Source of the DNA: Neurospora tetraspora
Taxonomy: Eukaryota > Ascomycota > Sordariomycetes > Sordariales > Sordariaceae
Direction: 5' to 3'
NCBI RefSeq assembly: GCF_033439725.1
Contig: NW_026944387.1
Span: 4,154,001 to 4,218,000 of the forward strand
DNA: 64,000 bases
Shown: one piece after another, positions 33,828 to 43,403 of the stretch
Layout: each line of letters opens with the position of its first letter
Numbering within the stretch: position 1 is the first letter of the stretch
Made by a program: the position numbers and the translations under genes
Notes under the pieces: generated by a model
Seen by the model: only the letters and a program-made list of their open reading frames with translations
Database searches by the model: none
Told to the model about the DNA's origin: nothing

Positions 33828-34894
33828 GAGTGTAAGCCCTGAAAGGTGGCAAGTGTAGTCAAGCTTGAGGGACTGAGATACTGTAGTGAGGGAAGGGAAT
33901 AGGAAATCAACATGCAGCGTTTGAAATGAGATTTGCCTTGATGTAGATCTTCATTACTTTGCAAGCTTAAGCTTGGAAGTCTTTGAGTGACTGTGTGTGT
34001 CTGTTTGTTGCATCGTAATTCATGAAGTGAGGCAAAGATGTGGTGGAGTTTGTGATGACGGTCGTTCTTTGCGATTTGCGTTTGTTCTTGCTACGGTACT
34101 ACCGAGGAAGGTGGACAGGTAGCTGCTCTCATCGGCGAGGCAAGAGCAAACGTCTTCGGACGCATTTGCATCTAAATCTTCTCCCAAGAATTGCATCGAT
34201 TACCAAACAAAATGAAGTGAGGAGACCGGGAACCAACGACGAAGTTTCGGAGAGCAAACGTTCTGGTAGGCTTCCAAGTTCCAACAATCCAACAACGAAT
34301 TTTAAGACGGGATTAATGCGATCAACAGAAAACAACCAGCCACCATCCACCAATAAGTGGCTCTGGTGAGTTTGGCTGTCATCCATCCACTTCCTTCCCG
34401 TCCCGAATTGGCAACACCCTTGGCTGTGTTACTGCATCGCTTCAAGTTTACGTTTTCGGGTCCAACCGGCGAAGTCTCGCGTGATGAAGCACAGAGATGT
34501 GGTTGGTGGCCCAGTTTCGAATTCTTTGGGATGACAACAAATACGACTCATCGTCGAACCATTTGTTCGAGATATGGGTGTCACCTCATCCATGAGGAAA
34601 TGAATGGCCAACATGTCGTTTCACCAAACACTGGGAACCACCAAGAATATCCACACGAACTGCAAACGCAAGACGTGCAGACTCCCGGTCTTGAGAGACG
34701 TGAGAGGTGTTGCTGGCACCGTGACAGGTATAACTACCCCAGCACCCCCAGCTTGGAAATCGAATCTTTTCACCATCAACACAAGCATCACATTCACATC
34801 CACATCCACACATCTACCATACCAATCAACCCCCAAAACCAAATCTCTCAACCAAAACTCCCACTTCAAACCAAAAAATCACCAAACAAGCAAG
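33828..34894. other. Intergenic and leader of the Thr-rich small gene
   Basis: About 1.07 kb. The last ~100 bp are CA-rich leader. Nothing else recognised. Confidence 0.4.
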
Positions 34895-35095
34895 ATGTCC
34901 ACCCCTATCTCCAACACCACCTCCGCCGCCGCCGCTGGCACTGAGCAGCCCAAGGAGACCGTCTCCGCCCCTGTCCAGACCACTACCACTACTACCGTCA
35001 TCGAGACCACTACCACCACTGAGCCTGCTCAGGCTGCCGCCGCTGAGAAGAAGGGGGAGGCCAAGGAGGACAGCAAGGATACCACCAAGCAGTAG
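34895..35095 (+). CDS. Small Thr/Ala-rich protein (66 aa)
   Basis: ATG in AAGATGTCC context after a long CA-rich leader. The protein begins MSTPISNTTS, has a central TTTTTTVIETTTTTE segment and ends Ala/Lys/Glu-rich. Codons end almost exclusively in C or G, unlike the surrounding non-coding DNA, which supports translation. The V.ETTTTTE block resembles the TIETTTEVIETYTETE block of the small gene at 40362, so it is probably a divergent relative of that cluster. Function unknown. Confidence 0.62.
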   Translation: MSTPISNTTSAAAAGTEQPKETVSAPVQTTTTTTVIETTTTTEPAQAAAAEKKGEAKEDSKDTTKQ

Positions 35096-35646
35096 GAGGT
35101 GCAAAGGCCACGATCACACCCGACCTCTGATGAGGACTGTAGTCACCGACTCGCCGAGAGATCCGCTTGACAAGGAATGGAGAAGTAACATAATCGAATA
35201 ATGGAGGAGCTTCTTGGCGAGAGGTAATCACGATTCGGGGTGATTTAGGGAATGGAATTGGAAGAGGACATGTTTGTGAGAGCTAGTAGGCTTGGGCAGG
35301 AAACATGAGGTACGGGAGGGACTTGAAGGAGGAATGGTTGAGCCAGAATCAGATACTAGGACCCGGCAATGGAAGCATGACCTGGCTTTGAACAGTTTTT
35401 TCGAGCTTCCAACTAGCGTGATGTTGAGACTTGATCGAGTGTTGTGGCTTGTAGACTTTCCATCATGATGTATCCACTTCTTGCTACATCGATATCCCCC
35501 CTCTTTCCTTCTTTCCTTCTTTCCTTTGGTCACTCCACCATTCCTTCCCTTCCCTTCCTTTTCGTGTTCCTACGCTCCACTACTATTCCATTCCTAAACC
35601 CCCGTTATGTCCCGTCCCCACTGTAGAGAACCCCAACAATCAGTCC
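35096..35646. other. Intergenic, nothing recognised
   Basis: 550 bp between convergent small genes; pyrimidine-rich near 35500-35560. Confidence 0.4.
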
Positions 35647-35880
35647 TCAATCACCGAGCTTCAAACGGCCAAAAGCTGGTGACGGATCAGACGAAGAACT
35701 CGTGGTCGTTGAAGTAGTGGACGTGGCACTACCGCTGGTCGCGAAATCTTTTGTTGCCGTTGTGGAGGAGTAGGACGAGGAACTGCTGGAGGAGCCGGTT
35801 TGAATTGTAGAGGTGGTGGGGTTATTGGTTGAAGAAGAAGTTGAAGAGGATGGGTTGGTGGATGCTGTGGAGGAGGACAT
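35647..35880 (-). CDS. Small Ser/Thr-rich protein, module 1 left gene (77 aa)
   Basis: Starts at the ATG at 35880 (MSSSTAST) and ends ...SSSSDPSPAFGRLKLGD. More than half the residues are Ser or Thr. It is homologous to the minus-strand gene at 38565-38795: same start, same Ser/Thr body and an SSDP..AF.R end. Both genes face a plus-strand small gene across about 650 bp. No signal peptide. Function unknown; the conserved end suggests selection on the C-terminus rather than a chance repeat. Confidence 0.65.
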   Translation of the reverse strand: MSSSTASTNPSSSTSSSTNNPTTSTIQTGSSSSSSSYSSTTATKDFATSGSATSTTSTTTSSSSDPSPAFGRLKLGD

Positions 35881-36533
35881 TTTGGGTGTTTGATGGTTGA
35901 CGGTTGAACAATAACTAACCGGGTGGCTGTAGTTGAGAAGGGCTGCTTGGATTTGGAAGACACTGCAGATATTAGGCAACGAGTAGACAGTTGTTCAGGA
36001 AAATAAGTTCCAGGGACCTAAGTTACTCGTCTACATGCATCAGGTCTTCATGCATCATGAGTCGATGGATCAAGTAATCTTTACGTACTCTTCCATTCGT
36101 TTCTCAACGTGATGACCTTGTGCTGTCTTTCATCTGTTCTGCCACCTGTGTACAGAGAGGTGCTGGAACTGCAAAAGTGTTGACCCTGTGAGCAAGTCTG
36201 CGTCTAGACTTTCCCGAAGCCTCTATCAAAAACCATATGGCCTTTGCTCCTACAAAGTACGTGGTCAGCAGGAAGAACAGGCAAACCGGACCAGAACAGT
36301 GAGAGTAAGACACTGCATGATAGATCGCACTAGACGCCAGATATTCAGACACTGGATCCCGTAGAACCATGACGCTCGACAATAGAGCGGGTATAAGTAC
36401 ACAGTCCTTGCCCGCACAAAAGTCTCCATTGCATCAACGTTCACCACAATCACAGTTCGCTCTCCCGTTGCCACTTTCCAAAATAACTTGACCCAAACCC
36501 AAACTCCAGACCCAAACAACAGAACCAGTCAAA
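35881..36533. promoter_or_regulatory. Bidirectional promoter of module 1
   Basis: 653 bp between divergent small genes. The TATA-like element TATAAGT at 36392-36398 is followed by ACAGTCCTTGCCC, close to the TATAAATGTGCAGTACTTGCCC of the gene at 37666. A block at ~36118-36140 (CTGTCTTTCATCTGTTCTG) recurs near 37300 and in weaker form near 39105. Confidence 0.55.
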
Positions 36534-36713
36534 ATCTCCAGCTCAGGCAATTCCGGCAGCGCACCCTCGGCTCCTAACACTGGCTCATCTGGCTCATCTG
36601 GCTCCTCGAGCTCCGGGGGAGCAAAAGGGACGGGATCTGCCCCTTCCACGAGCACGGGTGTTGTTGTCACTACCACCGTCACCACCGTATCTACGCCGAT
36701 TACGAAGTTGTAA
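36534..36713 (+). pseudogene. Small Gly/Ser-Thr gene with ATC in place of start ATG
   Basis: 59 sense codons and a TAA follow an ATC that sits exactly where the neighbour at 37666 has its ATG: TCAAAATCTCCAGCTCAGGC against CCAAAATGTCCAGCTCAGGC. The frame encodes an SSSG start, GSSGSS repeats and a VVVTTTVTTVSTP end related to the gene at 39445. The TATA box and leader are intact. It is either a start-loss pseudogene or a gene using a near-cognate AUC start. No in-frame ATG occurs inside. Confidence 0.75.
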
Positions 36714-37665
36714 CCAATACTATCACTTGTCACGCCGAGCGTAGTATCTATACATCGCTATTGTTGTGCGGCGGGTTCTTGCCGTAAACAGGACGTAGGT
36801 ATAATAGGCGAGGTGGACGGGTCGAAAATTGTCTGGGAATTTCGATTGGATGAACAAGAAGAGTTTCTGAGTAGGTACCTACCTACTAGTGGAGGCGAAA
36901 GAATAATAAAAGGTACCTCTACTGAGTTTAAGCGTTCATTTCGGTAGAGGTACTGACGACGAAGGACTAGAAGGAATCATAATGTAGAGGTAGTGTAGAG
37001 AGGTAGCTGAAAGAATTGAACTTGTAGGGAAGTTTCAAGTCAAACAACGTGTGGGACAGTACCTTAGGAACGGAAGTGGAGGTTTTAAGAGATACACGAG
37101 GAGTTCGAGATGTACTTGAGAAGGAGGTAACACAGCCAAAGGGCTGGAAGAGTCCAGAATGTAAGTAGGACACGGTATAAGGGCAAGTACGATGGAGCAT
37201 TCCACATGCCATGAACCATCCATGGATGCGTTCGGTCGACGAAGCAATCAAGCTTCTCTATTTCAAACTCTGACCAATCTCCCTACTATGACCTAGTGCT
37301 GTCTTTCATCCATTCCGTCAACCTTTTACATAATCCTACTCTAGGCTTCCCCGAGTTCTTGAACAAACACGGCCCGATCTTTACTCACGAGCATGCATTG
37401 GTGCCGGTCATCAGGTAGAACATCGAACCTGGGCGGTTCGAGAACAACAAACTGTTCCATGCCAATGGTATCAGGCACATCGTGTCCAGGCGCCTGGTGC
37501 TATGGAAACATGATACCTCTACCGTAGAAGTGGTATAAATGTGCAGTACTTGCCCATTCCAATCCCCATTAACATTCACCACAACAACCACAGCTTCATC
37601 TTCCATACCTACCTTACTAGGTTTCCAACACCGACACCAAGTCTAAAACACCAAAACCAACCAAA
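36714..37665. other. Spacer and promoter of the GSS-repeat gene
   Basis: Contains AGGTACCT at 36912-36919 and TATAAAT at 37534-37540. The segment from ~37290 to 37665 is related to the promoter of the start-less gene at 36534. No other gene. Confidence 0.5.
37534..37540 (+). promoter_or_regulatory. TATA box of the GSS-repeat gene
   Basis: TATAAAT about 130 bp before the ATG. Equivalent elements lie at 36392-36398, 39325-39331 (TATAAAT) and 40245-40250 (TATAAC), each 115-145 bp before the small plus-strand ORFs and most followed by a CTTGCC block. Confidence 0.65.
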
Positions 37666-37869
37666 ATGTCCAGCTCAGGCTCCTCTGACATCGCACCCCC
37701 AGCTCCCAACACCGGCGGCGCTGGTATTTATGGTACCTTTGGCTCCTCTGGCTCTTCCGGCTCTTCCGGCTCTTCCGGCTCTTCGGGCTCCTCGGGCTCC
37801 TCTGGTTCCTCTGGTTCCTCTGGCTCCTCTGGCTCCTCTGGCTCTTCTGGCTCCAGTTCCAGTAAATGA
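37666..37869 (+). CDS. Small Gly-Ser repeat protein, module 1 right gene (67 aa)
   Basis: MSSSGSSDIAPPAPNTGG start, then a run of GSS units encoded by tandem 9-bp repeats (GGCTCTTCC and variants, about 37740-37860) and an SSK end. It has a clear TATA box and leader. It is homologous at its start to the genes at 36534 (start lost) and 40362. The GSS tract is a flexible, disordered sequence without a known family; repeat number is likely to vary between strains. Confidence 0.65.
   Translation: MSSSGSSDIAPPAPNTGGAGIYGTFGSSGSSGSSGSSGSSGSSGSSGSSGSSGSSGSSGSSGSSSSK
37740..37860 (+). repeat. 9-bp tandem repeat encoding GSS
   Basis: About a dozen imperfect GGCTCYTCY(T/C) units inside the 67-residue gene. 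Confidence 0.85.
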
Positions 37870-38564
37870 GAGTACCTCTACGCAGGTACAGGTACCTCTA
37901 GGCAACATGGAAGTCAGCTAGAACTGGTTAGGAATATGGTTGGGAGAGGAGGAAGAAGAAGAAGAAGAAGAGTTTCTGGGTAGTACCTAGGAGCATCGCT
38001 GGAAGCGGAAGGGATGGGTATTGGGCTTTGAGCGTTGATTTTGGTGAACGGGACGTGGAATGTGTAGATGGAGTTGATCATGATGTGGCTGAGGAACTTA
38101 TTTGAACTTTTAGGAATGAAGTTTCAAGACAAATGCGCGGTAATGCATGCCCCTGGTGAGAGATGAAGCTGTAGTGACAACAAACGGCAGGAGCAACGAG
38201 GACTGAAGACCGAAGTCTGATGGGAAAGAGCGTTTGAGTACAAGATACCTAACAAACATGCGAAACCCGCTGCTACAAGAAAGAGAAGAACGAGCTCAAA
38301 AAACATGACGCGCTGCAAATCTCAACATTCATAACTTTCTGATTTCCAGTTACACCCCTACCTACCTACCTAGCTAGCTTCCTACTTTCCAGTTCGGAGT
38401 CACACTAGTGTACCTCACTGCTTGCCCCTAGGCTAATATCCCATTGATGCATCTGCTATTGTATCTCCACTACCTCTTTCCTTCTCGTTCCTCCTTCGTT
38501 TTCCCTTAACCCTTACCCTTTTCCCTTGTCCTCCCCGCCCCCCTGGCCTTTCTACTTCCTTTGC
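37870..38564. other. Spacer between the two small-gene modules
   Basis: Contains AGGTACCT at 37890-37897 just after the GSS gene, a GAA run near 37950 and a CTAC repeat near 38357. No gene seen. Confidence 0.45.
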
Positions 38565-38795
38565 TCACCCGTTCTTGCTCCCCCAGTACTGCATCGCTCC
38601 CTCAACCCTGATACGGTCAAACGCCGCCAAGGGGTCGGAGGAAGTAGAGGTGGAGGTGGTGTTTGTTGATCCGGTAGAACTGGACGTGTTGTTACTGGAG
38701 CTGGTCGTGGTTGAGGATGAGGTGTTGCTAGTGGAAGAGCCGCTTTGAGTGGTAGAGGAGGTCGTGTTGGAGGTAGAGGTGTTTGAGGAGGACAT
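38565..38795 (-). CDS. Small Ser/Thr-rich protein, module 2 left gene (76 aa)
   Basis: Starts at the ATG at 38795 (MSSSNTSTSNTT). The body is nearly all Ser, Thr and Asn, and the end is SSDPLAAFDRIRVEGAMQYWGSKNG. It is a paralog of 35647-35880 with a longer conserved tail. The distance to the divergent plus-strand gene (650 bp) almost equals that of module 1 (654 bp). No targeting signal; function unknown. Confidence 0.65.
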   Translation of the reverse strand: MSSSNTSTSNTTSSTTQSGSSTSNTSSSTTTSSSNNTSSSTGSTNTTSTSTSSDPLAAFDRIRVEGAMQYWGSKNG

Positions 38796-39444
38796 GATGT
38801 CGATTTGGTGGATGCTTTTGCGCTTATATGTGCAAATGGTTAGGGGTGGATTGTTGAAGAAGGGTGGTGTACCTGTAAACTGGAAGCCTGGAGATTTAAT
38901 GTTCGTCAGGGAGGGGGACTCGGTGCCAGTTATATCTCTTTCGAATTTCTTCCGGGACTTGATTGTATAGGGGAATAAGGAGATGAATCATGTTTTATGG
39001 AACATCTTTCTTACTGAAAGGTTGTCATGGACCATGCTTTATGCTTGGGTGAATCAAGAAGTTCGCTGTTCAAGTTGTTGGTCAGCATCAGCATGTTATT
39101 TTCATGATTTCATCCGCTCTGACACCAGTGTAAATAGGTATAAGAGTTATGATTCTTTACCGCCATATCGTCTAGAACCCCTCGAGATTTCTGTCAACAC
39201 CCCATGACTCTTGGTGACTCGGTTGTATACTTGTACTAGCGTGGTCGAGACTCGGTACCCAAACCAGTAGACTAAACCGAACTTTGCTCTTCGCCCTCGT
39301 GAAATGCAGACTCAAGAGAACCGGTATAAATACAATCCAGCCCTTGCCATCTTCCAGCTCCCAAACCTCTTTCAACATTCACACTGCATTCACCATCACC
39401 ACCCCAATCACTGTACCGGCCTTTCTCTACCCAACCTTCCCAAC
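38796..39444. promoter_or_regulatory. Bidirectional promoter of module 2
   Basis: TATAAAT at 39325-39331 with a CCAGCCCTTGCC block behind it. At ~39107 TTCATCCGCTCTGACACCAG resembles TTCATCTGTTCTGCCACCTG at ~36126 in module 1. No gene. Confidence 0.5.
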
Positions 39445-39663
39445 ATGAGTTCAAACAACACATCCCACACCTGGGACAAAGAACCCAAAACATCTTCCGT
39501 CACCACCACTTGTACTTCCGGTACTTCCTCCGGCTCTTCTGGTGGTTCTACTTCCAGTTCCAGCACTGGAGGAACTGGAGGGGCAGGACCTGCTCCTGGA
39601 ACTATTACTGTCACTACTACCACCACTGTGGTATATACGCCGGCTAACCCTACACAACCGTAA
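39445..39663 (+). CDS. Small Thr/Gly-rich protein, module 2 middle gene (72 aa)
   Basis: The ATG at 39445 gives MSSNNTSHTWDKEPK, then a Ser/Gly tract and a GTITVTTTTTVVYTPANP end, the counterpart of the VVVTTTVTTVSTP end of the start-less gene at 36534. It is the intact version of that gene. It has a TATA box 120 bp upstream and AGGTACCT 190 bp downstream (39853-39860), against 199 bp in module 1. Function unknown. Confidence 0.65.
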   Translation: MSSNNTSHTWDKEPKTSSVTTTCTSGTSSGSSGGSTSSSSTGGTGGAGPAPGTITVTTTTTVVYTPANPTQP

Positions 39664-40361
39664 CTGGGTAAATCTGGCAGTGTGAATGTAAATAGTGGTG
39701 AGGGGGGGCTGGGACTTAGAAGAAGGAATATGTACTTAGATATAGGAACTACGTACAAGTAGGATAAGACTTGTGACTGGAGGCCGAAGAGGCCTGTGGG
39801 GATTACATGTAGAAGTAGGTAGCAATCTGTAAAGCTGGGACTTGGGTAGCAGAGGTACCTCTAGATAGAAGGCGATGTGAGAGCAGTCAAACTTGACCTC
39901 GAATATGAATGGGAAAGAGTCAGCTTGCGTTTGCTGTACACGCTATAAATGTGTACTACACGTAGACACGGAGACGAAGAGGCTTGCAGCACCTGTGTCG
40001 AGTTTGCAGCACGGTTTCACTAGTGAAGTTGGTATTGGCTACCTAGCAAACTGTTTCGGACTTCCAGAAAACCGCTAAACAGACTCTTCTCGACCATCTT
40101 AGGTCTCATGGAGCTATCAAACTCTTTCAAAAAGGATGAGAGAATGATTTACTGCTGATATATTGAGAACAATGCGTCGTGCAAACACATTGCAAGTCGA
40201 CAATGTTGACACAGCCGTGTATCTTCGTGGAGCTGAGGACCGGGTATAACTTCTCGGGCTTCTCAACCCTTGAAGGCGAACACTCGCTCTTCATCAGCAT
40301 CAGAATCAACATCCACCAACTACCAGTTCCAATCCCACACCAACCCTCAAAAACAAACAAA
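39664..40361. other. Spacer and promoter of the right gene of module 2
   Basis: Contains AGGTACCT (39853-39860) and a TATAAC element at 40245-40250. Nothing else recognised. Confidence 0.45.
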
Positions 40362-40637
40362 ATGTCCAGCTCCGGCTCCAACGACTCCGGCTCCACCATC
40401 GAAATTGGCCGTGGCAACGGCGGCGGTGCATCCTCATCCTCAGGTTCCTCCGGCGGTTCCTCCTCAGGCGGTGGCTCTTCCTCCTCCGGTGGCTCCTCTT
40501 CGTCTACCTCCGGCTCGGGTTCGGGCTCCGGCTCCACCCATGTCTATGAGACCATTGAGACGACTACCGAGGTAATTGAGACATACACCGAAACAGAATG
40601 GGGCAGTAATAGTTCTTCGAGCCGCAGTAAGCGTTGA
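40362..40637 (+). CDS. Small Gly/Ser-rich protein, module 2 right gene (91 aa)
   Basis: MSSSGSNDSGSTIEIGRGN start, a GGSSSSG-rich middle and a distinctive acidic Thr end (ETIETTTEVIETYTETEWGS). The start matches the gene at 37666, and the position in the module is the same. The Thr/Glu end resembles the gene at 34895. Leader CAAACAAAATGTCC is well formed. AGGTACCT follows at 40863-40870. Function unknown. Confidence 0.65.
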   Translation: MSSSGSNDSGSTIEIGRGNGGGASSSSGSSGGSSSGGGSSSSGGSSSSTSGSGSGSGSTHVYETIETTTEVIETYTETEWGSNSSSSRSKR

Positions 40638-40987
40638 AGAGGTGGCAGCGGTGCTTAGCAGCTTAGGGGGAAGGCATGGAGAGGTCTAATGGGCCTGAAG
40701 GGATTTTGCAGCAGGAACATGACACCCCAATACCTTAAGGAAGGAGGGATTACAAGGGAGTAAGAGATAGACCAGAACTCGAGAGACACAAATGAGCGTC
40801 AGCAACTTGTGCATAAATAACTAAAAGCCTGCAAGCTATTCTTTGCACCCATATCCACCGTGAGGTACCTCTAGGTATATTGATTTCATGTCTCACTTTG
40901 CGACAATCAATGTTCATGTCAATAGGAGCTCGTTCATGTACGGCATCGGCCCCGGGGCTTCCTTCGCCACTCCATCGAAGTTTCCTC
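40638..40987. other. Intergenic, convergent ends
   Basis: Holds AGGTACCT at 40863-40870. Nothing else seen. Confidence 0.4.
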
Positions 40988-41653
40988 TCACCGCGGCCAC
41001 CCCTTATCCTCCAACACCTCTTTCGGCTTTACCATTACCCCCTTCGGCAGCTGCAAGTCCACCTCCCTCTTCTTCCCTCCTGCTCCAATTCCCGTCGTGA
41101 CTGCCTCCACGTTCCTTTTACCCCCGATGTCCTCAAGCCATACCCCATGATGCTTCAACCCACTCCCACTTCTGTTTCCGTTCACGGTTCTGCCGTTCTC
41201 TCTCTCTTCATGCACGTGCTCATTCTTCACAACCTCCCACCAAAAATCCCACGGCGCCTTCCTCTCTCCCAAGTGAATTGCTCCCCACCGACTAACCACT
41301 TCCCTCTTCGGCATCCGCTTGGAGATCTTCCAGTTGTGGTAGCGTGGTGGCTTGCTAAACGCTGGGTACCTTGGATTCCGGATGGATCCTGCTGTTGAGA
41401 CGGAACCTGTGCAGGTCATGGTGGTGAAGTAAACAAGAGCCAGGTGGGCCATTATCTCCTGGACGGTATGGTGGAACTCGGCCTTTGATCGGGGAGGAGG
41501 ATAATGAGAGAGGAAGGCTTGGTAGGGAGATGGGAGGATGGGGCGGTTTGTGAGTCGGCGGTTGGTATGGGAAAAAGGGGAAGGGGGGAAACCCTGGTTT
41601 CCATGTCCGTTCTGTTGGAACTGGCATTGGTGTTGGCGGTGCTGATAGTTCAT
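40988..41653 (-). CDS. Hypothetical protein (221-222 aa)
   Basis: The ATG at 41653 is in CAAAATGAAC context; the frame runs to TGA at 40988. Codons end in C in the first half and in G in the second, the pattern of genuine genes in this window. The N-terminal third is Gln/His/Pro-rich. The middle (EIMAHLALVYFTTMTC, then PPRYHNWKISKRMPKREVVSRW and APWDFWWEVVKNEHV) looks folded and is rich in Trp and basic residues. The end is Gly/Lys-rich. No signal peptide, no recognised family. The frame continues upstream for about 19 codons without ATG. Confidence 0.68.
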   Translation of the reverse strand: MNYQHRQHQCQFQQNGHGNQGFPPSPFSHTNRRLTNRPILPSPYQAFLSHYPPPRSKAEFHHTVQEIMAHLALVYFTTMTCTGSVSTAGSIRNPRYPAFSKPPRYHNWKISKRMPKREVVSRWGAIHLGERKAPWDFWWEVVKNEHVHEERENGRTVNGNRSGSGLKHHGVWLEDIGGKRNVEAVTTGIGAGGKKREVDLQLPKGVMVKPKEVLEDKGWPR

Positions 41654-42163
41654 TTTGGTTACTGGTACTGATCTACTGGGAGTAAGAGCGTGGTTGGAGA
41701 CTTCCAGCAAGCGCCCTGGGGATCAAACGGGTCTTATCGCTGAAAATCAGGGGCATTGATGCCCTTGTGCTGGGGTTTGTGTTGTTGGATCCTGGTTTCA
41801 CTGCCCTGCCCTTTGTGCACTCCCAAAGTACTCTGCAGCCAGCCATCCACAAGTCACAACAAAGAACACTGTTTACCGTCAACTTTTTACTTCATTTTCT
41901 ACCAGTTACCTGGTAGTAGGTTCCCATATACACAGGTGAACCCGCAGAGCGCTATCCAAGAAAGATAGAACTTGCTGCTGTCCAAAGAGACGGTGCACAG
42001 TGAGAAGAGACCAACACCCTGACACAACAGTCCAACACCACTGTCAAGTTTCCGTGACAGCTACCCGGCAACTGCAAGTCCAACAGTCTCCAGACTCCCG
42101 TCCGTTAAGTCACCTCCAAACTCTCACCAACCCCATAGGCAGGTGAGTGCATGTGACGTGCGC
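41654..42163. other. Intergenic between two minus-strand genes
   Basis: 510 bp; promoter side of the hypothetical gene. Nothing specific seen. Confidence 0.4.
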
Positions 42164-43403
42164 TTAGCAGCCAACGTAGATAGCTATTATTTACCTGTTA
42201 GCCCATGTCCCAAGAAAAGTAACAGTGAAAGAAGGCAGGGGAGTGAACAGTGTGACTTACAGTTAGCAAACAAAGCATAAGTATCAGCATGATTCAAGTT
42301 CTGGCTCGCACTCAGACTCTTCACACAGCTATACCCATAGCAGCCATTCTGGTCCGTAGTGCCCTTAATCTGGCTCAAGTGGGTGGTCTCATGGAGGGTA
42401 GTCGTCGCCTGATCCTGGGCATGGCAGGTCCTGCTCAGCGCCGACAGGGCCGAGAAGTACAGCGGACAGTTAACCATGAAGCTGGAGCTGGGCAGGGTGT
42501 AGGCAAGGACACCGGACGAGCAAGCGCCGTAGACATCGGAGCAGTAGTACTTGGCGTAGCCGGAAGTGGTGGAGCCGCACTCGCTAGCGACCCTGGCAAA
42601 CACGCCGGCGACGGTGGAGCGCGTGGAAGAGCTGGACGACTTGAAGTACTCGGTCATCTTGGAGGCAGAACCAGACGCGGCAACCTGGCTGGCGGCGAGG
42701 GCGAGCGCGCGGCAGTTGGTCATGGCGGTGCGGGTGGCGGTGCCCTTGGTGCCGGTGCAGTCGGACTGGACGGCGGAGCGCTTCTCGTGGAAGGAGCGGC
42801 GGGCCTGGCTGGCGGCGGCGCCGTCGACCGAGGCCGTCACGATGTTGGACGAGAACGGGATGGTGCCCTTGAGCTCGGTAGAGTCGGGGTCGGCGTACTG
42901 CAGGGCGCCGGAGACCTTGACGTCGTAGGAGCCGCCCTGGGAGAGATCGTGAACCTCCGCGGGATCCCAGGAGGTGGAGACGGTCTCGCCGGGGGCGATC
43001 AGCTGGAAGGCATCCTCGGGGAGGTCGGAAGTGGCGACGCGGAAACGGAGACCGTCGAAAGCGACGGGGCCGGCTGGGAGAGTGTTAGCTTTTGTGGGGC
43101 AAGACAGGGGGCTGGTGCCAAGACGTGGGCTACGTGTACGAGTAAGTGGTGAGAGGCGGTCAGAAGCGAAAATTACTCACAGGAAGAAAAGATCTGGGTC
43201 TTCTCAACAGCAGCAGTGTCGAGGATGGAACCAGTCTTGAGGACCTTCAGAGGATCCTTGCCGGTGTTGGTGATGCTAGCCTTGACGTTGGTGTTGCCGA
43301 CGACCTCGATCTTGACGTCGAGGGGACCGCCGCGCTGAGTCAAGTCAACGCTCATGGCCGAAGCCACGGAGGCAATGAGGGAGAGACCGGCGAGGAACTT
43401 CAT
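42164..43403 (-). CDS. Secreted deuterolysin-type metalloprotease (M35)
   Basis: Exons 43403-43181, 43073-42261 and a 20-nt last exon 42183-42164; 351 residues, typical of the neutral protease II precursor. A 16-residue signal peptide (MKFLAGLSLIASVASA) is followed by a propeptide ending at a Lys-Arg (residues ~172-173), a kexin-type site, giving a mature enzyme of about 178 residues. The zinc site is HETTH (302-306) plus the Asp of GTTD (~315), the aspzincin arrangement. Many Cys residues suit disulfides. The last exon supplies SIYVGC, the family C-terminus, through a phase-1 junction with a GCTAAC branch. It hydrolyses proteins outside the cell, with a preference for basic substrates in known members. 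Confidence 0.92.

Noticed and set aside
42289-43152. 287-codon plus-strand frame
   Set aside because: Antisense to exon 2 of the M35 protease; the protease has signal peptide, zinc motif and consistent introns.
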